41,181 bases of DNA from Lysobacterales bacterium (lineage in GTDB: Bacteria > Pseudomonadota > Gammaproteobacteria > Xanthomonadales > Wenzhouxiangellaceae): the NCBI GenBank assembly GCA_002722315.1, contig PBLG01000020.1, forward strand, positions 1 through 41,181, written 5' to 3'. Below, piece by piece: positions 1 to 6,523 of this stretch. Under the pieces are notes generated by a model. That model searched no databases, was not told the origin of the DNA, and saw nothing but the letters and a program-made list of their open reading frames with translations. Position 1 is the stretch's first letter. Each line of letters starts with the position of its first letter. The position numbers and the translations under genes are program-made.

Positions 1-336
1 ATATTCGGCCTCGGCAAAGCTGATCTGATCCATGAAAATCACTCGGCTGATGAACGATGCGGGTATTATCTCAAAAATCGGGACTTATTCAGAGCTTCCT
101 TAGGAGCCTCTGTTCTCATGGTTACCGAGAATACTGTTTGGGTGCGCTCAGGCGGGTCTTGGGTACACCTATCCGAAAGGCAGAAGTTCCTGGACTCTAG
201 TTTTAATCCGTCCCCCAAGAATCTGGCTGGCTTTTTCTTGACTGAAGTATTCAGCACACATGCATGGCAGGTAAATATTGACAACTTGACCATCTACATG
301 TGTGAAAACAATGAAGCGCCGTGCTCCGGGTTGTAA
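1..336 (+). CDS. 3' end of an unrecognised gene, truncated by the window edge
   Basis: The frame is open from base 1 and closes with TAA at 336, leaving 111 residues of a protein whose start lies outside the window. The piece is polar and aromatic (many W, F and Y) and ends in a strand-like stretch NIDNLTIYMCENN with two cysteines close to the C-terminus. That resembles the last strand of a beta-sandwich domain of a secreted protein, but no family can be named. Base composition is unlike the genes that follow: 181-240 has 28 G/C in 60, against well over 60 percent in the methyltransferase genes next door. This suggests a gene of different origin. Function unknown. Confidence 0.55.
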   Translation: MFGLGKADLIHENHSADERCGYYLKNRDLFRASLGASVLMVTENTVWVRSGGSWVHLSERQKFLDSSFNPSPKNLAGFFLTEVFSTHAWQVNIDNLTIYMCENNEAPCSGL

Positions 337-367
337 GTAGCAACCTGGTTAGTGGACCGATCCGGAC

Positions 368-1270
368 TTAGCGCGGATTATCAGGCAGCACTGCCACCGC
401 ATCCTGGCCGACCCAGAACGCACCGGGCTGATATAGCGCGGGCTCGACACCCAGCGCCGCACGAACCTGATCGACGACCAGCTGACGGGTGGTCAAAGTG
501 GTGCCGTATTTTTCCGGATCCAGTGTCGGCGATTCACTGTGCGGCAGGAAACAATAGCCTTCGTCGTTGAGCGTTACACCGAGTTCCTCGCGCGCCAGCT
601 CTTCGCTATGCACGCTGAACAGCAGTACGCCGCCCGGCGCCACGGCACCGCCCAGGGCGCGCAACCAGGCGTTCCAGGCCGGCACCGGCAAATGCGTGAA
701 CAGCGAGAGCACGAAGACCACGTCGTAGCGCTCCGGGAACTCGATAGCTTCCGGTTCGAACGACGACTCGAACGCCTTGACACCGAACTGTTCGCGCGCG
801 AAATCGACCGAACCGGGCAACACGTCCGAGCAGGTCACCCGGCCCGGCAGCGCGCGCGCCAGGTGACGGGTGAAGCGACCGAAGCCGCTGGCGAATTCGA
901 GCATACTGCTCACCCCGGTCAGGGGCCGGTCGACTTGTTCCAGCACCTGCATGGTTTCCGACATCGTGCGCCAGCCGTCGGCCAGGTAGTCGCGCACCGG
1001 GTTGTGACTGAACGGCTCGCGCGCGATGAAGTTGAAGATGTCGTCATTCGGGTGGATGGTGCAGTTGACGCGCATCCAGGCGCTGTAGCGCTTGGGGTCT
1101 TCGAGCCGCTCCAGCGAATTATGCGCCGTCAGGTTGGCTGGATCGCGCTGCAACGCGTCAAGATAGAGGCGGCCTGCCGCGAGACGGTCTTGCGCCTCGA
1201 GCCGCGCGGCTTCGGCCAGCAGATCGGACACTGATGGGTCGGTTTTCAATGGGTTCTGGACTGGCTGCAT
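368..1270 (-). CDS. class I SAM-dependent methyltransferase (paralogue 1 of a divergent pair)
   Basis: About 300 residues. An N-terminal helical part (residues 1-60, with a TPR-like run AARLEAQDRLAAGRLYLDAL) is followed by a Rossmann methyltransferase domain. Motif I reads MLEFASGFGRFTRHLA, an acidic residue (CSDVLPGSVDF) follows as the SAM ribose ligand, and FVLSLFTHLP is the motif IV region. The substrate cannot be told. The ATG at 1270 was chosen although the frame stays open to 1555: further upstream the reading frame runs over the start of the divergent gene and codes low-quality arginine/proline-rich sequence. The core is clearly homologous to the protein encoded divergently from 1372, sharing the G(F/Y)GR motif, the SLF(T/S)HLP motif and a D(P/I)(E/Y)(K/G)YGTT-like segment. 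The two were probably made by duplication. Confidence 0.8.
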   Translation of the reverse strand: MQPVQNPLKTDPSVSDLLAEAARLEAQDRLAAGRLYLDALQRDPANLTAHNSLERLEDPKRYSAWMRVNCTIHPNDDIFNFIAREPFSHNPVRDYLADGWRTMSETMQVLEQVDRPLTGVSSMLEFASGFGRFTRHLARALPGRVTCSDVLPGSVDFAREQFGVKAFESSFEPEAIEFPERYDVVFVLSLFTHLPVPAWNAWLRALGGAVAPGGVLLFSVHSEELAREELGVTLNDEGYCFLPHSESPTLDPEKYGTTLTTRQLVVDQVRAALGVEPALYQPGAFWVGQDAVAVLPDNPR

Positions 1271-1371
1271 GATCGCTTGTTGTGGCTTGATCGGCGCGGG
1301 CAAACCGCCTTCGCGCCGGGGCCGCAATGGTATCATGCGGCTCCTGCAACTGGAGACGGCAGCGCCCGCCG

Positions 1372-2547
1372 ATGGCTCAAGAAATTTCCCCCGAGCTGGC
1401 CAGTCAGGCCCGTCACCAGTTACAGCATCCGGAGCTGGCCAGAACCCTTCACGAACAACTTGGCGTGACCGCCTCGGCTCGTCCGGTGGTCGGCACCCGA
1501 CTGCATCCGGCGTGCCAGATGCTCGCGCATTCGTTGCGCGCGCACCAGGACGCAAGTCTGGCCGTCAGCCAATACTTCGGCATCGCGTTACAGCAGTACC
1601 ACACGGCCGCGGAAGTCATCGCGCGGCTGCAGCGCACCTGCCCCGAGCCGAGAATTCTGGATTTCGCCTGCGGCTACGGCCGGCTGCTGAATCTGCTGAT
1701 CCACAACGTGCCGGCCGAGCGCATCTGGGCCAGCGAAATCCAGCCCGACGCAGTGTCTTTCGCCGTCGAGAACTTCGGCGTGCACGGGTTGCTCTCGAGT
1801 GTGCGCCCGGAGGATTTCGACCCCGGTGAACGATTCGACCTGATCTGGGTGGCCTCGCTGTTTTCCCACTTGCCCGCAGGCTTGTTTCAGCGCTGGCTGA
1901 AACGGCTGGCCGGGCTGCTTTCGCCCGAGGGCATCATGTTGTTCACGGTTCACGATCAGGCGCTGCTGCCCGAGGCCATGGAGATGCCGGCCTCCGGACT
2001 GCTCTACATCGCGGGCAGCGAGAACGCCGACCTGAGCACCGACATCTACGGCACCACCTTCGTCACCGAATGCTACGTGCGCGCGGCGGTTGCCGAAACA
2101 CTGGGCGAAGACCATGCCTGTATGCGGCTTCCGCGGCTGATCAACTACGAGCAGGATGCCTACGTGATTGGCGGCTCGCCGAACCGCGGCCTGGCCGAGT
2201 TCGCAGATATCCCGCGCGGTCTGCGCGGCTGGCTGGACGAACGACGCACGGACACGGACGGCACGCTACACCTGGCTGGCTGGGCGGCTTCCATGGACAA
2301 CGACGACCCGGTTCAGCTGGAAATCTCGCTGGATGGCAAACCCCACGCTTGCCAAACCGGAGAACCGCGCCCGCGCGTGGCCGAAGTATTGGGCAAACCG
2401 GGACTGGCCCATTGCGGATGGTCCGCCGCGATGCCGCTACCCATGAACCAGCGGGAGGCCTACCTGCGGGTCATCGCGCGCGACGACCGCGGTCAGCGCA
2501 CGCTGATCCACGCCGGCGCGCTGGACATCCCGCAGGCGGGTTCGTGA
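1372..2547 (+). CDS. class I SAM-dependent methyltransferase with C-terminal accessory domain (paralogue 2)
   Basis: 391 residues. Residues 1-90 are helical. The methyltransferase core follows, with motif I ILDFACGYGRLLNLL, the acidic residue in WASEIQPDAVSF, and VASLFSHLPAG. After about residue 270 comes an extra domain of roughly 115 residues (LRGWLDERR, LAGWAASMDNDDPV, ISLDGKPH, GWSAAMPLP). It looks like the small beta-sandwich (a GWA, then a V-x-I-x-LDG-like strand) seen at the ends of bacterial glycosyltransferases and methyltransferases that act on polysaccharides. A role in modifying a surface glycan is therefore possible but is inference. The start at 1372 has a GGAGA 15 bases upstream, which is long spacing. 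An ATG-less extension to 1327 would overlap the divergent gene's leader. It is divergent to the related gene ending at 368, with about 100 bases between the two starts. Confidence 0.8.
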   Translation: MAQEISPELASQARHQLQHPELARTLHEQLGVTASARPVVGTRLHPACQMLAHSLRAHQDASLAVSQYFGIALQQYHTAAEVIARLQRTCPEPRILDFACGYGRLLNLLIHNVPAERIWASEIQPDAVSFAVENFGVHGLLSSVRPEDFDPGERFDLIWVASLFSHLPAGLFQRWLKRLAGLLSPEGIMLFTVHDQALLPEAMEMPASGLLYIAGSENADLSTDIYGTTFVTECYVRAAVAETLGEDHACMRLPRLINYEQDAYVIGGSPNRGLAEFADIPRGLRGWLDERRTDTDGTLHLAGWAASMDNDDPVQLEISLDGKPHACQTGEPRPRVAEVLGKPGLAHCGWSAAMPLPMNQREAYLRVIARDDRGQRTLIHAGALDIPQAGS

Positions 2548-2677
2548 CGGGCATCCAGGGCGGGCCAGACAACAACCTGAAATCCGCGCTTGCCAATTCG
2601 ATTAAAACGCCGAAACCGGGGAAACACCAGCGAAAAGCGCTCGACGGGCATGCGCGCGAGCAACGTCCGACGCTTGA

Positions 2678-3217
2678 TCAAGCTTTCTTCGACTTCTCGA
2701 AACGCTCGATGGCGGACACGATCTCGGCGCGCGCGTCGTCCGGGCCGTGCCAGCCGAGCACTTCCACCCACTTGCCGATTTCCAGATCCTTGTAATGGGC
2801 AAAGAAGTGCCGAATCTGGCGCCGGCTGAAAGTGGCCAGATCCTGGACGTCGCGGATGTCCTCGTGGAGCGGGCTGATCTCCTCGATCGGCAACGCGGCG
2901 ATCTTGCTGTCGCGGCCGGCCTCGTCGGTCATTTCCAGATAGCCGATCGGGCGGCAGCGAATGACCGAACCGGGCATCAGGCCCGGACGAATCAGCACCA
3001 TCACATCGAGTGGATCGCCATCTTCGGCCAAGGTGTTGGGAATGAACCCGTAATTGCATGGATAGCGCATGGAAGTCGCAAGAAGACGATTCACCATGAT
3101 CGCGCCGGTGGACTTGTCCACCTCGTACTTGACCGGCTGACCGTCGGTGGGAATCTCGATGACCACGTTGAAGTCGTCCGGCGGGTTTTCGCCGGGGCTG
3201 ATCTGGTTGAAGTCCAT
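2678..3217 (-). CDS. ppa: inorganic pyrophosphatase (family I)
   Basis: 179 residues, the usual size of the bacterial family I enzyme that hydrolyses pyrophosphate to two phosphates in the cytoplasm and so drives biosynthetic reactions. The order of motifs matches E. coli Ppa: VVIEIPTDGQPVKYEVDKSTG, YPCNYGFIPNTL, the metal-binding DGDPLDVMV, MTDEAGRDSK, then HFFAHYKDLEIGKWVEVLGW. The ATG at 3217 is preferred over an in-frame ATG at 3250. The protein aligned from 3217 starts like E. coli Ppa, and the upstream ATG lies inside a perfect TATAAT (minus strand, 3249-3254) that would be the -10 element of its own promoter. Divergent from bioD. Confidence 0.95.
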   Translation of the reverse strand: MDFNQISPGENPPDDFNVVIEIPTDGQPVKYEVDKSTGAIMVNRLLATSMRYPCNYGFIPNTLAEDGDPLDVMVLIRPGLMPGSVIRCRPIGYLEMTDEAGRDSKIAALPIEEISPLHEDIRDVQDLATFSRRQIRHFFAHYKDLEIGKWVEVLGWHGPDDARAEIVSAIERFEKSKKA

Positions 3218-3248
3218 GATTGACCGAACGTTTTGAGTGAGGGCTGGC

Positions 3249-3254
3249 ATTATA
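3249..3254 (-). promoter_or_regulatory. probable -10 element of ppa
   Basis: A perfect TATAAT read on the minus strand, 32 bases upstream of the ppa ATG, which places transcription start near 3242. No good TTGACA-like -35 is visible 16-18 bases further upstream. The element is therefore supported by its sequence and position only. Confidence 0.45.
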
Positions 3255-3327
3255 GCCGTGCCCGAATCACGGCGAGCCGTGTTCTTGCTGCGGCAAGCGG
3301 CGCGCCAGACCCGTCGAGGAAACAGGA

Positions 3328-4035
3328 ATGGACGAAATTCGACCCCCCGGCGGCGGCACCCGGCGCTGGTTCATCACCGGCACCGATACCGGCTGCGGCA
3401 AGACTACATTCACCGTCGCGCTGGCGCGCCGGCTGGTCGAGCGCGGCGCCGAGGTCGCGTGCTTCAAGCCGATCGCATCGGGCTGCCGGCGCGTCGACGG
3501 CCGGCTGGTCAACGACGACGCGCTGGCCCTGATGGCGGCCTCGAACGCCGGCCTGCGCTATGAACAGGTCAACCCTTATGCCCTGGAGCCGGCGATTGCA
3601 CCGCACATCGCCGCCGAAAAGGCCGGCATCAGCTTCGATCTTGACCGCATCTGCGGCGAAATCGACCGCAACCGATCGCCCATTCAGCTTGTCGAAGGGG
3701 TCGGTGGCTGGCGGGTGCCGCTGGACGACGGCCGCGAACTGCCCGAATTGGCGAAGCGGCTCGGCTGTCCAGTCGTGCTGGTCGTGGGCATGCATCTGGG
3801 CTGCCTGAACCACGCGCTGCTCACGGCGCAGGCGATCGTCGACGACGGCATGAGGCTGGTCGGCTGGGTCGCCAACTTCATCGACCCGGCGTTTGCCGAG
3901 CCCGAGGCCAACGAGCGAACACTGGAGCGCCTGATGCCGGCGCCGAAGATCGGGCGCATGACGGCTTCCGGCGCAAACCCGAAGCTCTGGATTTCGGATA
4001 CGCTCGATCCCTTCAACGACTTGCCACGAACATGA
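3328..4035 (+). CDS. bioD: dethiobiotin synthetase
   Basis: 235 residues. BioD closes the ureido ring of biotin from 7,8-diaminopelargonic acid, CO2 and ATP. The P-loop is GTDTGCGKT at residues 18-26, the form typical of BioD (GTDTxxGKT). It is followed by the substrate-contact segment CFKPIASG and by VEGVGGWRVPL, the conserved VEGAGG-like loop. The NPYALEPAIAPHIAA segment is also typical. A GAGGA seven bases before the ATG supports the start. No other biotin genes are in the window, so bioD is separated from a bioBFHC cluster here. Its stop overlaps the start of the L,D-transpeptidase gene (ATGA), implying co-transcription. Confidence 0.9.
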   Translation: MDEIRPPGGGTRRWFITGTDTGCGKTTFTVALARRLVERGAEVACFKPIASGCRRVDGRLVNDDALALMAASNAGLRYEQVNPYALEPAIAPHIAAEKAGISFDLDRICGEIDRNRSPIQLVEGVGGWRVPLDDGRELPELAKRLGCPVVLVVGMHLGCLNHALLTAQAIVDDGMRLVGWVANFIDPAFAEPEANERTLERLMPAPKIGRMTASGANPKLWISDTLDPFNDLPRT

Positions 4036-5009
4036 ACCGACCCGAAACACATTTCTCCCCCGGAATCGCATCGAAGCCCGCGTTGATTCGCACGACCCGG
4101 ATCGCGGCGCTCCTGCTGGCCGCCCTCACCGCGTTCCCGGCCCAGGCGGTCGTCTGGCCGCTGGTCGAAGACGAACAGGTGATCGGCGAACTCATCACCG
4201 ACCGCCTGCGCGGTGAAGACACGCCGGTGGACATGGCGCGCATGCACAACATCGGCCACCTGGAGATTCGCGCGGCCAACCCGGGGCTGGATCCGTGGCT
4301 GCCCCGACCGGGAGCCGAGGTGCTGATTCCCCAGCTTCACGTGCTGCCCGACGTCCCGCGCGAGGGCATCGTCGTCAACCTCGCCGAACGCCGTCTCTAC
4401 TACTTCGCCGACAGCTGGCCAGACCGCGACGGCGCCGTGGTCAGCACCCACCCCGTCGGCGTGGGCCTGCTGGATCGCGCAACGCCGGTCACCCAGGCGC
4501 GCGTGACGGCGAAAGTCGACAATCCGGCCTGGTACCCGAACGAAAACACGCGCGAATGGTACCGCCGCGAGAAAAACGAGATTCTGCCGGCCGTGGTACC
4601 GGCCGGGCCGGAAAATCCACTCGGCCAGCACGCCCTGATCCTGGATGCCGACGGCTTGCTGATCCACGGCACGCACAGGCCGGCAGGTGTCGGCATGCGG
4701 GTCAGCCAGGGCTGCATACGCCTCTATCCTGAAAGCATCGCCAACCTGATCGGGCAGGTGCCGGTGGGCGCGCGGGTGCGAATCATCGACCAGCCGGCAC
4801 GCTCGGGCTGGCGCGGTGAATCGCTTTACCTGGAAGTCGATCCGGCCGGCGACGAACCGGAAACACGCCACGCAGAGGCGCTATGGGACGATGTGCGCAC
4901 GCAGCTGGAAACGCGTGCGGCCGGCAAGGCCGAAATCGACTGGGACACCGCGCGCGCGGCATTCGAGCGGGCCGACGGCATACCCGTCGTGGTGGCGACC
5001 GGGCTCTGA
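4032..5009 (+). CDS. periplasmic L,D-transpeptidase (ErfK/YbiS/YcfS type)
   Basis: 325 residues. A long basic N-terminus (residues 1-24) leads into a hydrophobic signal segment ending FPAQA. Residues 45-105 (VIGELITDRLRGEDTPVDMARMHN, then NPGLDPWLPRPGAEVLIP) form a LysM-like domain as in YcfS/YbiS. The YkuD catalytic domain follows (GIVVNLAERRLYYF to about residue 250) with LLIHGTHRP and the catalytic cysteine C228 in VSQGCIRL. Such enzymes link meso-diaminopimelate residues in peptidoglycan or attach a Braun-type lipoprotein to it. An Lpp/OprI-like lipoprotein is encoded next door on the other strand, so attaching that lipoprotein is a natural suggestion (inference). The start overlaps the bioD stop. 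Expression probably depends on bioD transcription. Confidence 0.9.
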   Translation: MNRPETHFSPGIASKPALIRTTRIAALLLAALTAFPAQAVVWPLVEDEQVIGELITDRLRGEDTPVDMARMHNIGHLEIRAANPGLDPWLPRPGAEVLIPQLHVLPDVPREGIVVNLAERRLYYFADSWPDRDGAVVSTHPVGVGLLDRATPVTQARVTAKVDNPAWYPNENTREWYRREKNEILPAVVPAGPENPLGQHALILDADGLLIHGTHRPAGVGMRVSQGCIRLYPESIANLIGQVPVGARVRIIDQPARSGWRGESLYLEVDPAGDEPETRHAEALWDDVRTQLETRAAGKAEIDWDTARAAFERADGIPVVVATGL

Positions 5010-5020
5010 TCGCAGACGCG

Positions 5021-5048
5021 AAAACGCCGGGCGGGGCCCGGCGCTTTC
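5021..5048. terminator. bidirectional intrinsic terminator between the transpeptidase and lipoprotein genes
   Basis: A perfect 8-bp stem CGCCGGGC / GCCCGGCG (5025-5032 and 5036-5043) with a GGG loop, flanked by AAAA on the left and CTTT on the right. It lies between two convergent genes and can serve both strands. Confidence 0.7.
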
Positions 5049-5072
5049 CATATCCCGTTTGTCGTTCGGGAA

Positions 5073-5366
5073 TTACTTGCGCTGCATGTCCTGCAGGGCG
5101 CGGTCGAGCTTGCGCTCCAGATCGGTGCAGCAGTTCTGCGAAGCATCTGCGGCAGACTGGGCGGCGCGCGCTGCAGCCATGGCTTCTTCGATCATGCTGC
5201 GGGCATTGGCAACCTGGCTCTGGGCCTGTTCGGCCATGCGCTTGGCTTCGGCGGCTTCGGCACGGACTTCTTCCAGCTGCGAGGTCGTGGCACAACCAGC
5301 CGCCAGCGCGAGTGCGCACCCGGCAACCAGGCTCTTGAGCAAAATTTTCGAATTGCGGACGTTCAT
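5073..5366 (-). CDS. alanine-zipper outer-membrane lipoprotein (Lpp/OprI-like)
   Basis: 97 residues from the ATG at 5366. A signal segment ends in the lipobox LAAGC (Cys25). Residues 30-97 are a single alanine-rich heptad helix (EEVRAEAAEAKRMAEQAQ and onward) with a CC pair near residue 76, ending in QRK. A terminal lysine is where Lpp and OprI are joined to peptidoglycan. The family forms trimeric coiled coils tethering the outer membrane to the wall. A second ATG six bases upstream (5372) is in frame, but GGAG at 5373-5376 is spaced six bases from 5366 and none from 5372, so 5366 is chosen. The neighbouring L,D-transpeptidase could perform the tethering. A CRP-type site lies about 110 bases upstream. 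Confidence 0.85.
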   Translation of the reverse strand: MNVRNSKILLKSLVAGCALALAAGCATTSQLEEVRAEAAEAKRMAEQAQSQVANARSMIEEAMAAARAAQSAADASQNCCTDLERKLDRALQDMQRK

Positions 5367-5396
5367 TGACATCTCCAGATCACGTTTGGGAGTTAT

Positions 5397-5414
5397 TCAG
5401 GGCCGAAATTTCAT
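5397..5414 (-). other. possible 5-codon leader ORF upstream of the lipoprotein gene
   Basis: On the minus strand a strong GGAGG stands seven bases before an ATG that opens a frame of only five codons (MKFRP, then TGA), 30 bases before the lipoprotein start. The Shine-Dalgarno sequence is better than that of the real gene. It may be a translated leader or chance. Low confidence. Confidence 0.2.
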
Positions 5415-5460
5415 GGTTCGACCTCCAACGTATATGATGAACCAAGCGGCAAAGGGATAC

Positions 5461-5489
5461 AAGCGGAATCGCTTGTGATTTTGGTCACA
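5461..5489. promoter_or_regulatory. perfect CRP-type operator with adjoining palindrome
   Basis: 5474-5489 reads TGTGA-TTTTGG-TCACA, an exact TGTGA-N6-TCACA half-site pair as bound by the CRP/Vfr/Clp family. Directly to its left, 5461-5474 is a second palindrome, AAGCG-GAAT-CGCTT. The site is centred at 5481.5, about 115 bases upstream of the lipoprotein ATG. An AT-rich CATATA around 5431-5436 could be its -10, giving a class I activator spacing near -60 (inference). It could also act on the small-RNA candidate to the right. Confidence 0.55.
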
Positions 5490-5557
5490 GAAAGACGACA
5501 AAAAAATATTTTTCAATCCATCGAAACTTTTTGAAACCGCCGCTGGTCATAACGAAT

Positions 5558-5680
5558 GCCCTGCGCAGGGCAAGGGTTCGCTTTCCTCCCTGAGCGGACC
5601 CACCCCCGGATTCGGTAACGTCCCCAAACCGGATCCAAACCTGAGGCCCCGGGTTCCTCCCTCTCCCGGGGCCTTTTTTA
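5558..5680 (+). ncRNA. candidate small RNA with C-rich hairpin loops (sX13-like)
   Basis: Four consecutive hairpins and no open reading frame. (1) 5558-5571, a perfect palindrome with a GCGC loop. (2) A 9-bp stem 5574-5582/5593-5601 with loop TTCCTCCCTG. (3) A 9-bp stem 5608-5616/5628-5636 with loop AACGTCCCCAA. (4) A 9-10-bp GC stem 5644-5653/5665-5674 with loop TTCCTCCCTCT, followed by six T. Stems 2 and 3 each contain one pair that closes only as G-U in RNA of this strand, which supports transcription to the right. The last hairpin is a textbook intrinsic terminator, yet no protein gene runs into it. C-rich loops on stable stems are the layout of the Xanthomonas regulator sX13 and of CCUCC-motif sRNAs, which pair with G-rich leaders. 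Homology to sX13 is not proven. The promoter is not resolved. Confidence 0.55.
5644..5679 (+). terminator. intrinsic terminator of the small-RNA candidate
   Basis: Stem AGGCCCCGGG / CCCGGGGCCT with an 11-base loop and a run of six T. It is strong on the plus strand only. Confidence 0.85.
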
Positions 5681-5682
5681 TG

Positions 5683-5863
5683 CCCGGCGTTTCTGCCGGG
5701 GCGTTTACTGCGGCGGCCCCAGGCAGCGCGTCTGCGAATTTCCACTCGGTCGCGCGTCCTCGACGTAGCTTTGGCTACGCCTGCGGTGGGCTCGGTCGCG
5801 GAAATCCACAGCCACACTACCTGGAACCCCCTCGCTACAACGCCCCGGCAAAAGCGCCGGGCT
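5683..5863 (+). repeat. structured repeat family A, copy 1 (complete)
   Basis: Bounded by inverted ends (GCCCGGC...GCCGGGGCG on the left, CGCCCCGGC...GCCGGGC on the right). The core starts with TACTGCGGCGGCCCCAGGC, carries CTCGGTCGCG twice around a small hairpin (GTAGCTTTGGCTAC), and ends with ACCTGGAACCCCCTCGC. The first 30 bases of the core (5706-5735) recur exactly at 6027-6056, and a shorter diverged copy lies inverted at 7902-8020. No coding capacity is convincing. Confidence 0.6.
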
Positions 5864-5927
5864 TGCCCTTCTTCCCAATTGATTTGGTGCCTTGCAAAGC
5901 CGGAAAAGCACGTCGCGGTTGCGGTGC

Positions 5928-6056
5928 GGCTCGGTCGGGAATCACCCCAAGACAGGCACCTGAGAACCCCTCGCTTCGCGACGGCGGTCAAACCGGCGGG
6001 TTTATGGGCTTTTCTGGCCGGGTGTCTACTGCGGCGGCCCCAGGCAGCGCGTCTGC
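5928..6056 (+). repeat. structured repeat family A, rearranged partial copies
   Basis: 5928-6003 matches the right half of copy 1 with changes (GGCTCGGTCGGGAATCAC, ACCTGAGAACCCCTCGC). 6004-6056 matches its left end, including a 30-base exact repeat of 5706-5735. The halves are in swapped order, as if a tandem array had lost its outer parts. Confidence 0.5.
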
Positions 6057-6130
6057 AGCTAGCCGAATTCGTCGGCAGGTCAATCTCTAGAAGCGTTTGC
6101 GGCCGAATCCCCGCGAATTGTGTTGCTTTT

Positions 6131-6205
6131 CGTAGGAGGCGTCTCTGGCGCCGACCGGTCAAGGCTTCTTCCCGGATTTCTTCGCGGCCTGGAGACCGCT
6201 CCTAC
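6131..6205. repeat. GTAGGAG-type REP-like inverted repeat
   Basis: The left end CGTAGGAGGCGTCTC and right end GAGACCGCTCCTACG form imperfect inverted arms about 75 bases apart. The GTAGGAG...CTCCTAC terminus is the one used by many REP elements of Pseudomonas and relatives, and is shared with the 70-bp pair at 7708 and 31549, although the inner sequence differs. Confidence 0.5.
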
Positions 6206-6282
6206 GAGTCGGGCCGGCCAAGAATGCAAGCACATGAGGGTGAGGGCGCAAAAAAGGGAAATACACACAAGTCCGAGCAACG

Positions 6283-6343
6283 GGAACAATCGCTCGAGAG
6301 CGGCGCGCAGGAACCGGAGTGGACATATGAGTCCATGAGGATT
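6283..6343 (+). repeat. structured repeat family B, truncated copy
   Basis: Contains CAATCGCTCGAGAGCG, a GCGCGC segment and a 26-base block (6318-6343) beginning AGTGGACATATGAGTCC that is repeated exactly at 6442-6467. It is shorter than the second copy because the middle is missing. Confidence 0.5.
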
Positions 6344-6377
6344 CCGAGCGCGGCATCGCTCCGAGTCCGGTCGTTGG

Positions 6378-6523
6378 GAAAAATCGATCGAGAGCGTAGC
6401 GAGCGCGCCGCTGGCAGTGGCCGATGGAGCGCAGCAACCGCAGTGGACATATGAGTCCATGAGGATTGCGAGCACCACCGGACGCTGCCAGCGGCGCGCG
6501 CAGCAGCTCTGGATCGATTTTTC
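6378..6523. repeat. structured repeat family B, complete copy, doubling as zapE terminator
   Basis: A 146-bp element with perfect outer arms GAAAAATCGATC (6378-6389) and GATCGATTTTTC (6512-6523) and perfect inner arms GCGCGCCGCTGGCAG (6403-6417) and CTGCCAGCGGCGCGC (6485-6499). The apical part holds the 26-base block 6442-6467. The right arm runs into the zapE stop codon. Read on the minus strand, the structure starts right at the end of zapE and finishes in TTTTTCCC, so it may terminate zapE. Confidence 0.55.

Noticed and set aside
1271..1555. 95-codon N-terminal extension of the first methyltransferase
   Set aside because: It lies antisense to the start of the second methyltransferase gene and encodes Arg/Pro-rich sequence without domain character. 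The ATG at 1270 gives a complete protein.
6442..6467. Hammerhead-ribozyme-like look of the ATATGAGTCC block in repeat family B
   Set aside because: The required CUGANGA and GAAA core elements are not both present in order, so no ribozyme can be claimed.
5680..6480. Open frames of 130-230 codons on both strands between the sRNA candidate and zapE
   Set aside because: They run through inverted repeats, have no ribosome sites and show repeat-derived peptide sequence.
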